From an uncultured beta proteobacterium (GTDB lineage: Bacteria > Pseudomonadota > Gammaproteobacteria > Burkholderiales > Rhodocyclaceae), in contig CAIVQO010000042.1 of assembly GCA_903908065.1 (NCBI GenBank), positions 62,001-126,000 of the forward strand: a stretch of DNA of 64,000 nt, written 5' to 3'. The notes beneath the pieces were generated by a model. The model made no database searches and was not told where the DNA came from. It saw only the letters and a list, made by a program, of their open reading frames with translations. Both the position numbers and the translations under genes were made by a program. This document shows, in pieces, positions 8,313-17,806 of the stretch. Each line of letters opens with the position of its first letter. Positions within the stretch are counted from its first letter, which is position 1.

Positions 8313-11300
8313 ATGAGCCCATTTCCCCAACTGGTACGCGCGACAATCTGTCTGCTGTTCGCCTGGGGTACGGCGGCGATGGCGGCCGTGACATACCAGG
8401 CCGCAGGCAACGCGGTCAGCGGATCGACGGGGGTTGGTGCGAGCCCAGCCTGGCCGACGCATGCTGCCAACGATATCGCCTTGCTCTTCGTTGAAAGTGC
8501 CGGAGAGGAGCCGGTGACGCTGGGCGTTCCCAATGGGTTCGCCGCTGTCGCAAACAGCCCCCAGTCCACGGGAACCGGGACCAGCGGCACCCGCCTGACC
8601 GTGTTTTGGGCGCGAGCGACCTCCTCTTCCATGCCCGCCCCCAGCATCGCCACGCCGACCGACCACTTCTATGCCCAGATCGTTACTTTTCGCGGGGTCC
8701 TCACCAGTGGCAATCCGATCGATGCCACGGCTGGGGGAACCAAGGCAGCGGCGAGCGCCAGCGTGACGCTTCCGGGGGTGACCACGACGGTGGCGAATGC
8801 GCTGGTCGTCCAGGCAGTGGCCAGGCACAACGATTCTTCGGCGGCGGCGTTCAGCGCCCAGACGAATGCCAGCCTGACCGGCATTACCGAACACATCGAC
8901 GCCGGCACGACCAACGGCCACGGGGGGGGGCTTGGCGTTTGGAGCGGTGTCAAGGCGATCGCGGGGGCGACAGGCAGTACCACGGCCACGGTGACAAGTT
9001 CGATCAACACCTTCCTCACGCTGGCACTCAAGCCGCAGCCGGGACCGCGCTTCCAGGCCGCCGGAACGGCGCTCGGCGGGACCGGTGCGGTGAGCCCGGC
9101 GTGGCCGGCTCACGCGATCGACGACATCGCCCTGCTGTTCGTCGAGAGTTCAGGCGGACAGCCAGCGACGCTCTCGGTGCCGGCCGGTTTCGCGGCGGTG
9201 GCCAACAGCCCGCAGGCCGTGGGTGCCGGCACGGCCGGCACGCGATTGACCGTGTTCTGGGCCCGCGCCACGTCGGCAGCGATGACCGCACCTACCGTAA
9301 CCGATCCCGGGAACCACGTTTACGCACAGATCCTGACCTACCGCGGTGTGGCGAACGCCGGCAACCCTTGGGACGTGACCGGCGGCGGAACGAAGACACC
9401 CGCAAGCACCACGGGCAACGTGGCCGGCGTCACCACCTCAATCGCATCCACGCTGGTGGTGCAGGCGATTTCTTGGGATGCCGACAGCGCCGCGGCCGCC
9501 TTCAGCGCACAAGCGAACGTGAATCTCGACGGCCTCGCGGAGCGGGTCGATGCCGGCACCACGGCCGGAAATGGGGGCGGCATTGCCGTATGGGATGGCT
9601 ACAAGGCGACCGCAGGCGCGACGGGAACCACGACCGCGACGGTGAGCAGTTCGATCAATGCCTACCTGACCATCGCCTTGAAACCCTCAACGACCACCGC
9701 GCCGGTACTTGGTGCCGTGGGGACGGCCGCGGCCACGGGTATCAACTGGCCGGCCCATGCGGTCGGCGACGTCGCCCTGCTCTTCGTCGAGACTGCGGGT
9801 GGCCAGTCGCCGACGCTTACCGATCCGGCCGGTTTCGTCGCGGTGAACGGCAGCCCGCAAGCCACCGGGGCAGGCACGGCGGGTACGCGCCTGTCCGTGT
9901 ATTGGGCGCGGGCGACTTCGACGGCGATGGGCGGGCCAACTATCAGCGGACTCACCGATCACGTTTACGCGCGCATCCTTACCTATCGTGGCGTGGCGAG
10001 CACGGGGGATCCCTGGAACGTTAGCGGTGGCGGGGTTAAGGCCGCCGCGAGCACTACCGTCAGCTTGAGCAGCGTCACCACTACGGTGCCCAATACGCTG
10101 GTGGTCCAGGCCGTGGCGCGCGACAACGACAACGCCGCCGCCGCCTTCAGCGCTCAGGCGAACGCCAATTTGACTGGTATAGCCGAACGCCACGATGCCG
10201 GTACCACCACCGGGCTTGGCGGGGGCTTCGCGGTCTGGGACGGCGCCCTTGCGGCGGCGGGCGCGACCGGGGGCACGACGGCCTCGGTCACCAGTTCGAT
10301 CAATGCCTTCCTCACCATCGCCCTGCGACCAGCCGCGACGCAGCCCGACCACTACGAACTGTCGCTTCCCGCCAGCAGCGTGGCCTGCCAGGCTGGCACC
10401 GTGACCGTCACGGCATGTGCCGACAGCAGTAGCCCCTGTACCAATCCGTCGGCTGCCGTCGCAGGGCAAACCGCCAACCTCTCTGCTACGAGCTGTGCTC
10501 TGGGCAGCATGCCGATCAGCTTCAACGCGTCCGGAGTCGCCTCCGCGACTCTGAATTGCTCCAGCGTCGGCGATGGGGTGTCGTTCAGCGTGACGCTCTC
10601 GGGCGAGTCGATGGCGACGTCGCCGGTGGCCAACGCACGCAAGTGTTGTCAGGGCGGGACCTGCACCGTCACCGATACCTGCACCGCAACCAACAAGACG
10701 GCCGGCTTCCTGTTTTCGACCAGTTCCGGTGGAGCGGAAGCGGCGCTCGGTACACAACAGGCCGGCGTGGCTTCGGCTACCCGGTATCTTCGGGCAATCC
10801 AGACCAATACCACGACCTTCGCTTGCGAGGCTGCGCTCACCGGCGCCAACAGCGTCAATCTGGCCTACGAATGCCTGGATCCGACGACCTGCTCGGCGAG
10901 CAACCTGATGAGCGTCAACGGTGGCACTCCGACGACCATTGCGCGCAACGACAGCGGCAGCGTCGCCAGCTACACGGCCGTCAACCTGACCTTCGACGGC
11001 AACGGCAACGCCCCGCTCACGGTGAATTTTGCGGATGTGGGACGTACCCGCCTCCATGCCGCGAAGGCTGCCGGCGGCTCGCTCCTGACGGCCTTGTCGG
11101 GCGTGTCGCTACCCTTCGTCACGGCGCCCTACGATTTCTCGGTGGTGCCCAGCGGCCCCTATGCCGCGGGCAATTCCTTCTCGGCGCGGGTGACGGCGCG
11201 CGCCAGCGGCGGGGCGACGACGCCCAACTTCGGACGCGAATCCAGTCCGGAAACCGTGGTGCTGAAGGCCGTCTCCGCGGCGGCGGCCTCGGCGACGAAT

Positions 11301-12386
11301 TCGCAGCTGGTCGGCCCCGCGACGGGACAGCCGGGAACCCTCACCCCGGGCAGCTTCACCCTCGGCAAGTGCGCCCCCGCTGCCAGCGGAACCGTCTGCG
11401 AAACCGAACTGGCCTGGACCGAGGTGGGCGACCTGACCCTCTCCGCGGCGATCGCCAACGGTGCCGGTTACCTCGCCAGCGGGAACATTCCCTGGGGATC
11501 GGCGGCCGCCGGCCCGTTTACCCCGGCCTACCTCACGACCGAGTTCCATGCCGGCGCGCCCTGCGGCAGCTTCGCCTATTCGGGGCAGCCCTTCCGCATC
11601 AAGGTCAGCGCCATGAGCGCGGCCAACGCGGTCCTCGGCACGGCAGCGGCGCTGACCCAGAACTACACCGGCAGCTATGCGAAGGCCGTCACCCTGGGCA
11701 AGGACGATGCCGGATCCTGCGTGCCGACGGTCGCCGGATTCAGCAACAACACGCTCGCTGCGGCCGATTTCGACTCCACGCCGGGCTATGCAACCACCCC
11801 CGTCGAGACCAACGTGTCCGCCCCGCTTCCCATCAGCTATTCCCAGAGCCTCGCCGCACCGGCCACCTTCTCGGTGTGCGCCAGGGACGCCGACGGGATC
11901 AACTCCCACGGCAGGGCACAGGCGGCGATCACGGTCCGGAACGGACGCCTGCGCCTGAGCAACGCCTACGGGTCGGAACTCCTGCCCCTGCGGGTGCCGG
12001 TGGTCGCCGAGTACTACAACGGAGCCCAGTGGGCCGCAAACACGGCGGATTCCTGTACCAGCGTGCCGGCGGCGGCCGTCGCATTGTCCGGGGGGTTGGC
12101 GACCAGTACCAGCGTGTTGGCGGACATCAGCCTGAGCGGCGGAACCGGTACCCTGACCCTGGCCAAACCCAGCCCAGCCGCGACCGGAAGCGTCGACCTG
12201 GCGCTGAATCTGGGTGCGACCGGAACGGCGAACGACGTTTCCTGCAACGCCAGCAGCCCGGCGACGACGGCGGCCAACCTGCCGTGGCTGCAGTTCGCCT
12301 GGTGCGCGGGCAAGCTCGACCCGAACGCCCGGATCAAATTCGGCTCGCCCAAGGCCCCCTACATCTACCTGCGCGAGCGATATTGA
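8313..12386 (+). CDS. mshQ: MshQ-like surface protein with three N-terminal repeats
   Basis: 1357 residues from the ATG at 8313 (AAGGA at 8301-8305). A signal peptide MSPFPQLVRATICLLFAWGT...AMA is followed by three tandem copies of a roughly 213-residue module (about residues 28-240, 245-455 and 462-670). Each copy has DIALLFVES-, FAAVANSPQ-, TRLTVFWARAT- and SSINxFLTxALKP-type segments. The remaining ~690 residues hold a cysteine-rich stretch and a beta-rich region that matches the C-terminal part of MshQ proteins (DUF6701-type), ending RIKFGSPKAPYIYLRERY. It is the last gene of the pilin half of the MSHA locus. Predicted to be secreted to the cell surface or pilus tip and to act as adhesin. 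The repeats resemble extracellular beta-sandwich modules; no binding partner can be named. Confidence 0.8.
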   Translation: MSPFPQLVRATICLLFAWGTAAMAAVTYQAAGNAVSGSTGVGASPAWPTHAANDIALLFVESAGEEPVTLGVPNGFAAVANSPQSTGTGTSGTRLTVFWARATSSSMPAPSIATPTDHFYAQIVTFRGVLTSGNPIDATAGGTKAAASASVTLPGVTTTVANALVVQAVARHNDSSAAAFSAQTNASLTGITEHIDAGTTNGHGGGLGVWSGVKAIAGATGSTTATVTSSINTFLTLALKPQPGPRFQAAGTALGGTGAVSPAWPAHAIDDIALLFVESSGGQPATLSVPAGFAAVANSPQAVGAGTAGTRLTVFWARATSAAMTAPTVTDPGNHVYAQILTYRGVANAGNPWDVTGGGTKTPASTTGNVAGVTTSIASTLVVQAISWDADSAAAAFSAQANVNLDGLAERVDAGTTAGNGGGIAVWDGYKATAGATGTTTATVSSSINAYLTIALKPSTTTAPVLGAVGTAAATGINWPAHAVGDVALLFVETAGGQSPTLTDPAGFVAVNGSPQATGAGTAGTRLSVYWARATSTAMGGPTISGLTDHVYARILTYRGVASTGDPWNVSGGGVKAAASTTVSLSSVTTTVPNTLVVQAVARDNDNAAAAFSAQANANLTGIAERHDAGTTTGLGGGFAVWDGALAAAGATGGTTASVTSSINAFLTIALRPAATQPDHYELSLPASSVACQAGTVTVTACADSSSPCTNPSAAVAGQTANLSATSCALGSMPISFNASGVASATLNCSSVGDGVSFSVTLSGESMATSPVANARKCCQGGTCTVTDTCTATNKTAGFLFSTSSGGAEAALGTQQAGVASATRYLRAIQTNTTTFACEAALTGANSVNLAYECLDPTTCSASNLMSVNGGTPTTIARNDSGSVASYTAVNLTFDGNGNAPLTVNFADVGRTRLHAAKAAGGSLLTALSGVSLPFVTAPYDFSVVPSGPYAAGNSFSARVTARASGGATTPNFGRESSPETVVLKAVSAAAASATNSQLVGPATGQPGTLTPGSFTLGKCAPAASGTVCETELAWTEVGDLTLSAAIANGAGYLASGNIPWGSAAAGPFTPAYLTTEFHAGAPCGSFAYSGQPFRIKVSAMSAANAVLGTAAALTQNYTGSYAKAVTLGKDDAGSCVPTVAGFSNNTLAAADFDSTPGYATTPVETNVSAPLPISYSQSLAAPATFSVCARDADGINSHGRAQAAITVRNGRLRLSNAYGSELLPLRVPVVAEYYNGAQWAANTADSCTSVPAAAVALSGGLATSTSVLADISLSGGTGTLTLAKPSPAATGSVDLALNLGATGTANDVSCNASSPATTAANLPWLQFAWCAGKLDPNARIKFGSPKAPYIYLRERY
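8394..10335 (+). repeat. Three tandem ~640-bp repeats inside mshQ
   Basis: Approximate copies at 8394-9035, 9048-9690 and 9700-10335 encode the three homologous modules. They share long stretches at both protein and DNA level, such as repeated ggcacggc-ggcacgcg blocks and the terminal AGTTCGATCAA segment. The boundaries are estimated by eye from the protein alignment. Confidence 0.8.
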
Positions 12387-12501
12387 TCGGTCAGGCCAAA
12401 GTGTGAGGGCGCATCCCCAGCGGCGATGTCTCCAATTGCGCGTCATTCACCGGGGATTTCACGGTTTGCTTGCTGGGGGCGGTCTGTATACTGTGGGGAA
12501 T

Positions 12502-13449
12502 ATGTTTCCGATGCGGGCATTGCTGAGTGTGTTCAAGCCGAAAGGCGACAGGAAGCTCGTGTCCGTGGTACTGCGGGACGATAGAGTCGACGTCGTTTCG
12601 GTGCGACGCGAGGCGGGTTCTCGGCCGCGCGTCATGTTTGCCGATTCAGTGGAGAAGCTCGGCAACGATGAGTCTGCACTGGAAGCGGTAAAGCGCGGCA
12701 TGAAGCTCGGGGAATGCCATTGCACAACTTTGCTGCGTCGCGGCGACTACCAGCTGATTCCGACTGATATTGTGGATGGGCCTATAGAAGAGGCTCGCGA
12801 AGCGGCACGATGGAAGCTCAAGGACCAGGTAGAGTTTGCCGTCGAAACTGCCGCGATTGATCTGCTTCCAGCCCCATCCCATGGACGTGGGGGGCAGGCG
12901 TATGCCGTTTTGGCACCTGAGGCTTCGGTGGGGCCTCTGGTCCGCGCATTTCAGGCGGCTGGTTTGGTGCTGACCGTGGTCGATCTTCCGGAAATGTCCC
13001 AGCGCAATCTGGCCAACCTGTTCGAGGAGGAAGGTCGTGCGCTTGCCACGCTCATATTCGATGACGACGAAGGCTTGCTGACGTTTACGATGAATGGCGA
13101 TTTGCTCATTGCACGCCATGTCGAGATCTCTGCACGTCAGTTGGTCGCGGCCGGAGATGAAAGGCGCTCTGCCCTTTTCGACAGAATCGAGCTTGAGTTG
13201 CAGCGTTCGCTCGATAATTTCGAACGCATGTACAGCTCGCTCAGCCTGCAGCGTCTTCTGGTCGCCCCGCTTCCCGGTGTCGACGGCCTGCTCGGCCAAC
13301 TACGGTCCAATTTGGCAATACCAGTCTCAGAACTTGAGATCGGATCGGTGCTGAATATAGATTTGACCCCCGGCCTGCGCGATCCGATGAAGCAGTTTCA
13401 AAGCCTTCGCGCCTTGGGAGCGGCATTGCGCGAGGAGGTTGCCGCGTGA
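12502..13449 (+). CDS. mshI: MSHA biogenesis protein MshI (PilM-like)
   Basis: 315 residues starting MFPMRALLSVFKPKGDRK. It has an actin-like/PilM-type arrangement: N-terminal VSVVLRDDRVDVVSV, then LLRRGDYQLIPTDIVDGPIEEAREAARWKLKDQ, and C-terminal RIELELQRSLDNFERMYSSL, as in MshI proteins. In related systems PilM-like proteins form the cytoplasmic scaffold that binds the PilN-like partner, encoded next. GGGGAA precedes the ATG as a Shine-Dalgarno. The stop region overlaps the next start (13446-13449). It heads the second, assembly half of the locus, 115 bp after mshQ. Confidence 0.8.
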   Translation: MFPMRALLSVFKPKGDRKLVSVVLRDDRVDVVSVRREAGSRPRVMFADSVEKLGNDESALEAVKRGMKLGECHCTTLLRRGDYQLIPTDIVDGPIEEAREAARWKLKDQVEFAVETAAIDLLPAPSHGRGGQAYAVLAPEASVGPLVRAFQAAGLVLTVVDLPEMSQRNLANLFEEEGRALATLIFDDDEGLLTFTMNGDLLIARHVEISARQLVAAGDERRSALFDRIELELQRSLDNFERMYSSLSLQRLLVAPLPGVDGLLGQLRSNLAIPVSELEIGSVLNIDLTPGLRDPMKQFQSLRALGAALREEVAA

Positions 13450-14120
13450 GCATACAGATCAACCTGTTTCATCCGCGCTTCCTGAGGCAGTCCGATGCGC
13501 TTACCCTGAACCGGGTTGGGATTGCGGTCGGGATGACATGCGCTGCCCTGCTTGCAGCCGCTGGTGGACTGCGTTACCAGGCTGATGTCCGTGCCAGGGC
13601 TGCTGCAGCGGTCGGGGCCGAGCTCGAAGCATTGAGGGCGGAAGTCGACCTGGCGACCAAAGCCAATGCCGCACGCAAGCCGGACGCCAAACTGATTGAG
13701 GAAATAGAGCGCACCCGGGAAAGCTTGAATCGTCGCAGCGAGATTGTGCGTCTCCTTGATACTGGGGCGATCGGTCGCACTGACGGGTTTTCCGAATATT
13801 TGCGCGGCCTGGCGCGACAGGCGCCGGACGGATTGTGGCTAACAGGCTTTACGATCGGACAGGGAGGCGGTGAGATGGAAATACGCGGTGCCGTCCTGAA
13901 TCCTGCGGCGGTACCCGAATACATTCGCCGATTGGGTGCTGAAAAGTCTTTCAAGGGCTTACAGTTCTCGTCCCTGGCAATGAGTCGAGGCCAAGGGGCA
14001 ACCGGTTCACCAGCGGTCACCACGCCTCCATCTGTGGCCCTCGCGCCGATTGCCACTCCGCAAGTGACCGAGTTCGTGCTTGCAGCTGGTCCGCTGGCCG
14101 TGAAGGACGGCAAGCCTTGA
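13446..14120 (+). CDS. PilN-domain inner-membrane assembly protein
   Basis: 224 residues starting MSIQINLFHPRFLRQ, the short N-terminal motif with which PilN-like proteins bind the PilM/MshI groove. One membrane span follows (VGIAVGMTCAALLAAAGGL, about 26-44), then a coiled coil (about 55-105) and a ferredoxin-like periplasmic domain (FSEYLRGLARQAPDGLWLTGF). The C-terminal tail is Pro/Thr/Ala-rich. In other MSHA loci this is labelled MshI2 or merged with MshI, so I leave the symbol blank. It is translationally coupled to mshI upstream and to mshJ downstream. Confidence 0.8.
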   Translation: MSIQINLFHPRFLRQSDALTLNRVGIAVGMTCAALLAAAGGLRYQADVRARAAAAVGAELEALRAEVDLATKANAARKPDAKLIEEIERTRESLNRRSEIVRLLDTGAIGRTDGFSEYLRGLARQAPDGLWLTGFTIGQGGGEMEIRGAVLNPAAVPEYIRRLGAEKSFKGLQFSSLAMSRGQGATGSPAVTTPPSVALAPIATPQVTEFVLAAGPLAVKDGKP

Positions 14121-14878
14121 GCTTCGCGTCGACCGAGTGGAGTCAATGGGCGGAAAGGTTCGCAGCCTTGTCACGCAGGGAACGCCTGACAGTGGGAGGT
14201 GGCGCGATACTTGTCGTTGGGATGCTAATCTTCAATCTGGCAATTGATCCGCAGCTGGGACGAATTCGGGTTTCAGATCGCGCGCTCGCCGCTGCCCAAG
14301 CCGAGTTGGAGCAACAACGAGGCCTGGTTTCCGACTTGAAGCGGCAGGAATCGGATCCGAACTCGACGAACCGGGACCGGCTGGCCCAGGCAATGAAGGA
14401 TCTTGCCGCAACCAATGAGCGTTTGGCGACGATGGAGGCGGGCATGGTTCCGCCCGATCACATGCGTAGCTTTCTCGAGGGGCTTTTGGCGACCCATCGA
14501 GGCGTAGAACTGCTGGGCATCAAGACCATACCGGCGGAACTCGTTGGTGAGCAGATTTCTTCGGCAAAGCGAGATCAATCCGGAGCTCGGCTCGGCAACT
14601 CACAGGGAGCTCCCGCCGCGGGACCCCAAGCCAAGAGCACCGAGCCGGAAAAGGTGCCGACTGGTCTGGCGACTGTCGGGGGTATCTACCAGCACGGCAT
14701 CGAACTACGGCTGGCCGGAAGCTACAACGATCTGCTGGGTTACCTAACGGCTCTGGAGCGTATGCCAAAGCAGTTGCTATGGAGCAGTGCCAGTCTGGTC
14801 GTCGAACAATACCCCCGCAGTGTGTTGGTCCTGCGGCTTTATACCCTAAGTTTGGAACGGAACTGGCTGACCTTATGA
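14117..14878 (+). CDS. mshJ: MSHA biogenesis protein MshJ (PilO-like)
   Basis: 253 residues. It starts with TTG at 14117 overlapping the previous TGA (TTGA), the only start giving a full membrane anchor. Residues about 25-45 form one span (LTVGGGAILVVGMLIFNLAI), followed by a coiled coil rich in Gln/Glu (about 55-115) and a PilO-like periplasmic domain with HGIELRLAGSYNDLLGYLTALERMPKQLLW. Together with the PilN-like protein it should form the inner-membrane alignment complex linking the motor to the secretin. Its stop overlaps mshK. Confidence 0.8.
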   Translation: MSFASTEWSQWAERFAALSRRERLTVGGGAILVVGMLIFNLAIDPQLGRIRVSDRALAAAQAELEQQRGLVSDLKRQESDPNSTNRDRLAQAMKDLAATNERLATMEAGMVPPDHMRSFLEGLLATHRGVELLGIKTIPAELVGEQISSAKRDQSGARLGNSQGAPAAGPQAKSTEPEKVPTGLATVGGIYQHGIELRLAGSYNDLLGYLTALERMPKQLLWSSASLVVEQYPRSVLVLRLYTLSLERNWLTL

Positions 14879-15264
14879 CGCAAACCCTGCCCCGGTTGAT
14901 CTGGTTGGCTACGTTTCTGTTGGCTACCGGCAGAGTTGCCGTTGCGCAGGAACCGGATCCGACACGGCCGCCCGATTTCCTACAAAAGCCGGCAGATGGC
15001 AAAGTAACACTGCCAATCGAATCCGGCGTGCAAACCATTATTTTGCGACCGAACGGCAAGGCGGCTGCAGTAATAAACGGGCAGCATGTCGAGGTCGGCG
15101 GTAAACTGGGCGACAAGCGAGTGGTAAGGATTACCGAAAGCGAAGTGGTGCTCAAAGGGGCGACAATTACCGAAACAATCAAGGTGACGCCAGCTATCGA
15201 GAAGGTGCCCAAGCAGGTAATGACCGAGGCCAAGGCTCGCAACAAGGGGGCAAGCAACAAATGA
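14875..15264 (+). CDS. mshK: MSHA biogenesis protein MshK (PilP/GspC-like)
   Basis: 129 residues with a signal peptide MTQTLPRLIWLATFLLATGR...AVA before QEPDPTRPPDF. The DPTRPP motif followed by a short beta-domain (LRPNGKAAAVINGQHVEVGGKLGDKRVVRITESEVVL) is typical of MshK and of general-secretion GspC-like periplasmic linker proteins that touch the secretin. The start ATG overlaps the mshJ stop (14875-14878) and its stop overlaps the mshL start (15261-15264). The frame stays open upstream within mshJ, but the ATG at 14875 gives the signal peptide. Confidence 0.8.
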   Translation: MTQTLPRLIWLATFLLATGRVAVAQEPDPTRPPDFLQKPADGKVTLPIESGVQTIILRPNGKAAAVINGQHVEVGGKLGDKRVVRITESEVVLKGATITETIKVTPAIEKVPKQVMTEAKARNKGASNK

Positions 15265-16952
15265 GATACCCGAGCTGCGTCCTATTGGTCCTTGTACTGG
15301 CATCCCTGCTCGCCGGTTGTGCCGGGCCTCGTCGCGCCAGTGGCGAGGTCATGGACGAGATCAATGACGTATTGCTCAAGTCGACAACAGCACGCAAGGC
15401 GAGTGTGCCGGATGTCGACAAGGCGTTGATGCCGCCTTTGGTTGCTCCGGCAGCGGCGGATCAGGTAGCACCCGAGCCGCGTTTCGATCTCTCCGTGATC
15501 AACGCACCCGCAGGCCAGGTCTTCATGGCTCTGGTGAGCGGCACGCGCTACAGCATGCTCTTACCACCGGATCTTGGCGGAAACTTGACGCTCGGTTTGC
15601 GCGAGGTCACCTTGATGGAAGCGTTAGACACAATTCGCGAGCTCTACGGCTACGAATATCGCATTCAGGGCCAGCGAATATTCATCGAATCAAACTCTCT
15701 GGTATCGCGTGTCTTCCAGATCAATTTTCTGTCAAGCCGCCGCCAAGGTAGTAGCGATTTGCGGGTTACGGGGAGTTCGCTGACCGGAACGGCTTCCGGG
15801 ACGGCCGGTGGGGCGAGTGCAAGCAGCGGTGCTGCTGCCGCGGCGGCAGCCTCAACCGATACCAGTCGCGTCAGCATGACCACCGAGAGCGACTTCTGGG
15901 GCGACCTGCGTCGAGCGCTGGGCGCCATCGTCGGCAGTGCGGACGGTCGTAGTGTGGTGGTCAACCAGTCGTCCGGCGTCGTATTGGTTCGTGCTTTGCC
16001 CAACGAGCTGCGCATGGTTGAGAAATACCTCAAGGCAACGCAGCTGATCGCGGACAGACAGGTAATGCTGGAGGCCAAGATTATCGACGTCACGCTTTCC
16101 GAGGACTTCCAGGCCGGCATCAATTGGGGAGCATTCAAGAGCGGCCCCAACAGCTTTTCCGCGGCGGGCAGCGCCCAGTCCAGCGCAACCCTGACAGCCG
16201 GAGCGGGTAGCCCGCAAACCGTAGGCAGCAACCTCACGGTGACACCGGGGCAGTTCGGGTCGATTGCCGCGGCGGCGGTAAGCAAGGGATTCATTGGCCT
16301 GGCGTTTCAGACCTCCAATTTTGCCGCCTTGCTCAACTTTCTAGAAACCCAGGGCAACGTGACCGTGCTGTCCTCGCCGCGAATAGCCACCTTGAACAAC
16401 CAGAAGGCCGTGCTCAAGGTTGGATCGGACGAAATGTTCGTCACTAATGTTTCCTCGTCAACCACCACCACGGCCGCGGGATCCGTTTCCTCGCCTACCG
16501 TTACGCTGCAGCCCTACTTTTCAGGGATTTCGCTCGATGTCACGCCGCAAATAGATGACAATGGCAATATCATCCTCCATGTGCATCCTGCAGTCAGCAC
16601 GGTGGTCGAAAAAGAGAAAACCATCAATCTTGGCGCCCTTGGGTCCTACGTCCTTCCATTGGCCGCGAGCAGCATCAACGAGACCGACAGCATCGTTCGT
16701 GTCCAAGACGGGAACATCGTGGCGATCGGTGGCCTGATGCGCCAGGAGCAGACCAGCGATCGTTCGCAGTTGCCCGGCTCAACCGGAATACTGACCAACG
16801 CATTGGGGCAGCGCTCCTCGGTTTTCCGCAAACGCGAGTTGGTGATCCTGATCAAGCCGACTCTAATCGACAGTGATCGCGCCTGGACCAAGGATCTGCA
16901 GGACGTCCAGGAGCGAGTGCGCCAGTTCCCGGTCGGGCGTCCAGCCCAGTAG
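15261..16952 (+). CDS. mshL: MSHA secretin MshL (outer-membrane channel lipoprotein)
   Basis: 563 residues. The lipoprotein signal ends LASLLAGC with the acylated Cys at residue 20. Then come a secretin/TonB short N-terminal domain (about 75-140, FDLSVINAPAGQVFMALVSG) and a secretin N domain. A low-complexity Ser/Gly/Ala loop follows at about 175-205. The secretin core at about 265-550 has NVTVLSSPRIATLNNQKAVLKVG and the terminal KRELVILIKPTLI motif, the hallmark of type II/IV secretins. It forms the gated outer-membrane pore through which the pilus exits. Coupled to mshK (4-bp overlap) and followed after 16 bp by mshM. Confidence 0.93.
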   Translation: MRYPSCVLLVLVLASLLAGCAGPRRASGEVMDEINDVLLKSTTARKASVPDVDKALMPPLVAPAAADQVAPEPRFDLSVINAPAGQVFMALVSGTRYSMLLPPDLGGNLTLGLREVTLMEALDTIRELYGYEYRIQGQRIFIESNSLVSRVFQINFLSSRRQGSSDLRVTGSSLTGTASGTAGGASASSGAAAAAAASTDTSRVSMTTESDFWGDLRRALGAIVGSADGRSVVVNQSSGVVLVRALPNELRMVEKYLKATQLIADRQVMLEAKIIDVTLSEDFQAGINWGAFKSGPNSFSAAGSAQSSATLTAGAGSPQTVGSNLTVTPGQFGSIAAAAVSKGFIGLAFQTSNFAALLNFLETQGNVTVLSSPRIATLNNQKAVLKVGSDEMFVTNVSSSTTTTAAGSVSSPTVTLQPYFSGISLDVTPQIDDNGNIILHVHPAVSTVVEKEKTINLGALGSYVLPLAASSINETDSIVRVQDGNIVAIGGLMRQEQTSDRSQLPGSTGILTNALGQRSSVFRKRELVILIKPTLIDSDRAWTKDLQDVQERVRQFPVGRPAQ

Positions 16953-16968
16953 CTGATAGCAAAACGGC

Positions 16969-17805
16969 ATGTACCTGTCGCATTTCGGATTGCGCGAGTA
17001 TCCTTTCGGCATCACGCCGGATACGAGTTTCATCTATTCGGCGGACGCTCACCAGGAGGCGCTCAATACGTTGCTGATCGGCCTCGATAGCGGCGAAGGC
17101 TTCATCAAGATTACTGGAGAAGTTGGAACCGGCAAGACTTTGCTGTGTCGCCGTTTTCTCGCCACCTTGCGTGAAGACCAGGTTGTGGCCTACCTGCCCA
17201 ATCCGATGCTGGAGCCCAGGATGCTGCTGTTGGCGATAGCGGAGGAGCTGGGCTTGACTCTGGGCAGTGAAGAGTATCAGTTTGCCCTTATGAAGCAATT
17301 CAATCAGCATCTTCTGGAGATGGCTGGTCAGGGAAAGAAGGTCATCATCTGCATCGATGAGGCACAGTCCATGCCCTTGGACAGTCTTGAGGCCCTGCGT
17401 CTGCTTTCCAACTTGGAAACAGAAAAGCGCAAACTGCTTCAGGTCGTGATGTTCGGGCAGCCGGAACTCGACGAAAAGCTGAATCTCCCCGCTGTCCGCC
17501 AGCTCCGTCAGCGGATCGTGTTTCATTACCGCATGCCGGGTCTCAAGCTGGTCGAGGCGGAGCATTACCTTATGCATCGATTGCGCGTGGCGGGTCATCG
17601 CGACGGAGAAGTCTTCCTACCTGCCAGTGCGCGGCTGCTTTTCCGCTGGGCTGGTGGCACCCCTCGGCTGATTAACATCCTTGCCCACAAGTCCATGTTG
17701 CTGGCCTACGGCGAAGGGCGGCAACGAGTGGCCCGTGCCCAGGTTGCGCTGGCGGCTAAGGATACGGAAGGCCTCGCTACACCTGCATGGTGGCACAGGT
17801 GGTGA
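16969..17805 (+). CDS. mshM: MshM, ExeA-type AAA ATPase
   Basis: 278 residues starting MYLSHFGLREYPFGITPD, the standard ExeA/MshM N-terminus. The P-loop GEVGTGKT is at 50-57 and the Walker B VIICIDEAQ at about 125-133. The sensor-like segment LRLLSNLETEKRKLLQVVMFGQPEL and the FHYRMPGL region complete the AAA fold. ExeA-family proteins help place or assemble the secretin. It lacks the C-terminal peptidoglycan-binding domain of ExeA. It is followed directly by mshN (ATG 17807, one base after the stop). Confidence 0.9.
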   Translation: MYLSHFGLREYPFGITPDTSFIYSADAHQEALNTLLIGLDSGEGFIKITGEVGTGKTLLCRRFLATLREDQVVAYLPNPMLEPRMLLLAIAEELGLTLGSEEYQFALMKQFNQHLLEMAGQGKKVIICIDEAQSMPLDSLEALRLLSNLETEKRKLLQVVMFGQPELDEKLNLPAVRQLRQRIVFHYRMPGLKLVEAEHYLMHRLRVAGHRDGEVFLPASARLLFRWAGGTPRLINILAHKSMLLAYGEGRQRVARAQVALAAKDTEGLATPAWWHRW

Positions 17806-17806
17806 A

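Noticed and set aside
10556-12406. A 616-codon open frame in a second frame inside the mshQ 3' half
   Set aside because: The mshQ frame has the recognisable signal peptide, repeats and C-terminus. The alternative frame is Arg/Gly-rich with no motif.
12487-12492. TATACT as a promoter for mshI
   Set aside because: It would place the transcript start only 1-3 bases before the mshI ATG, and there is no good -35. Probably chance.
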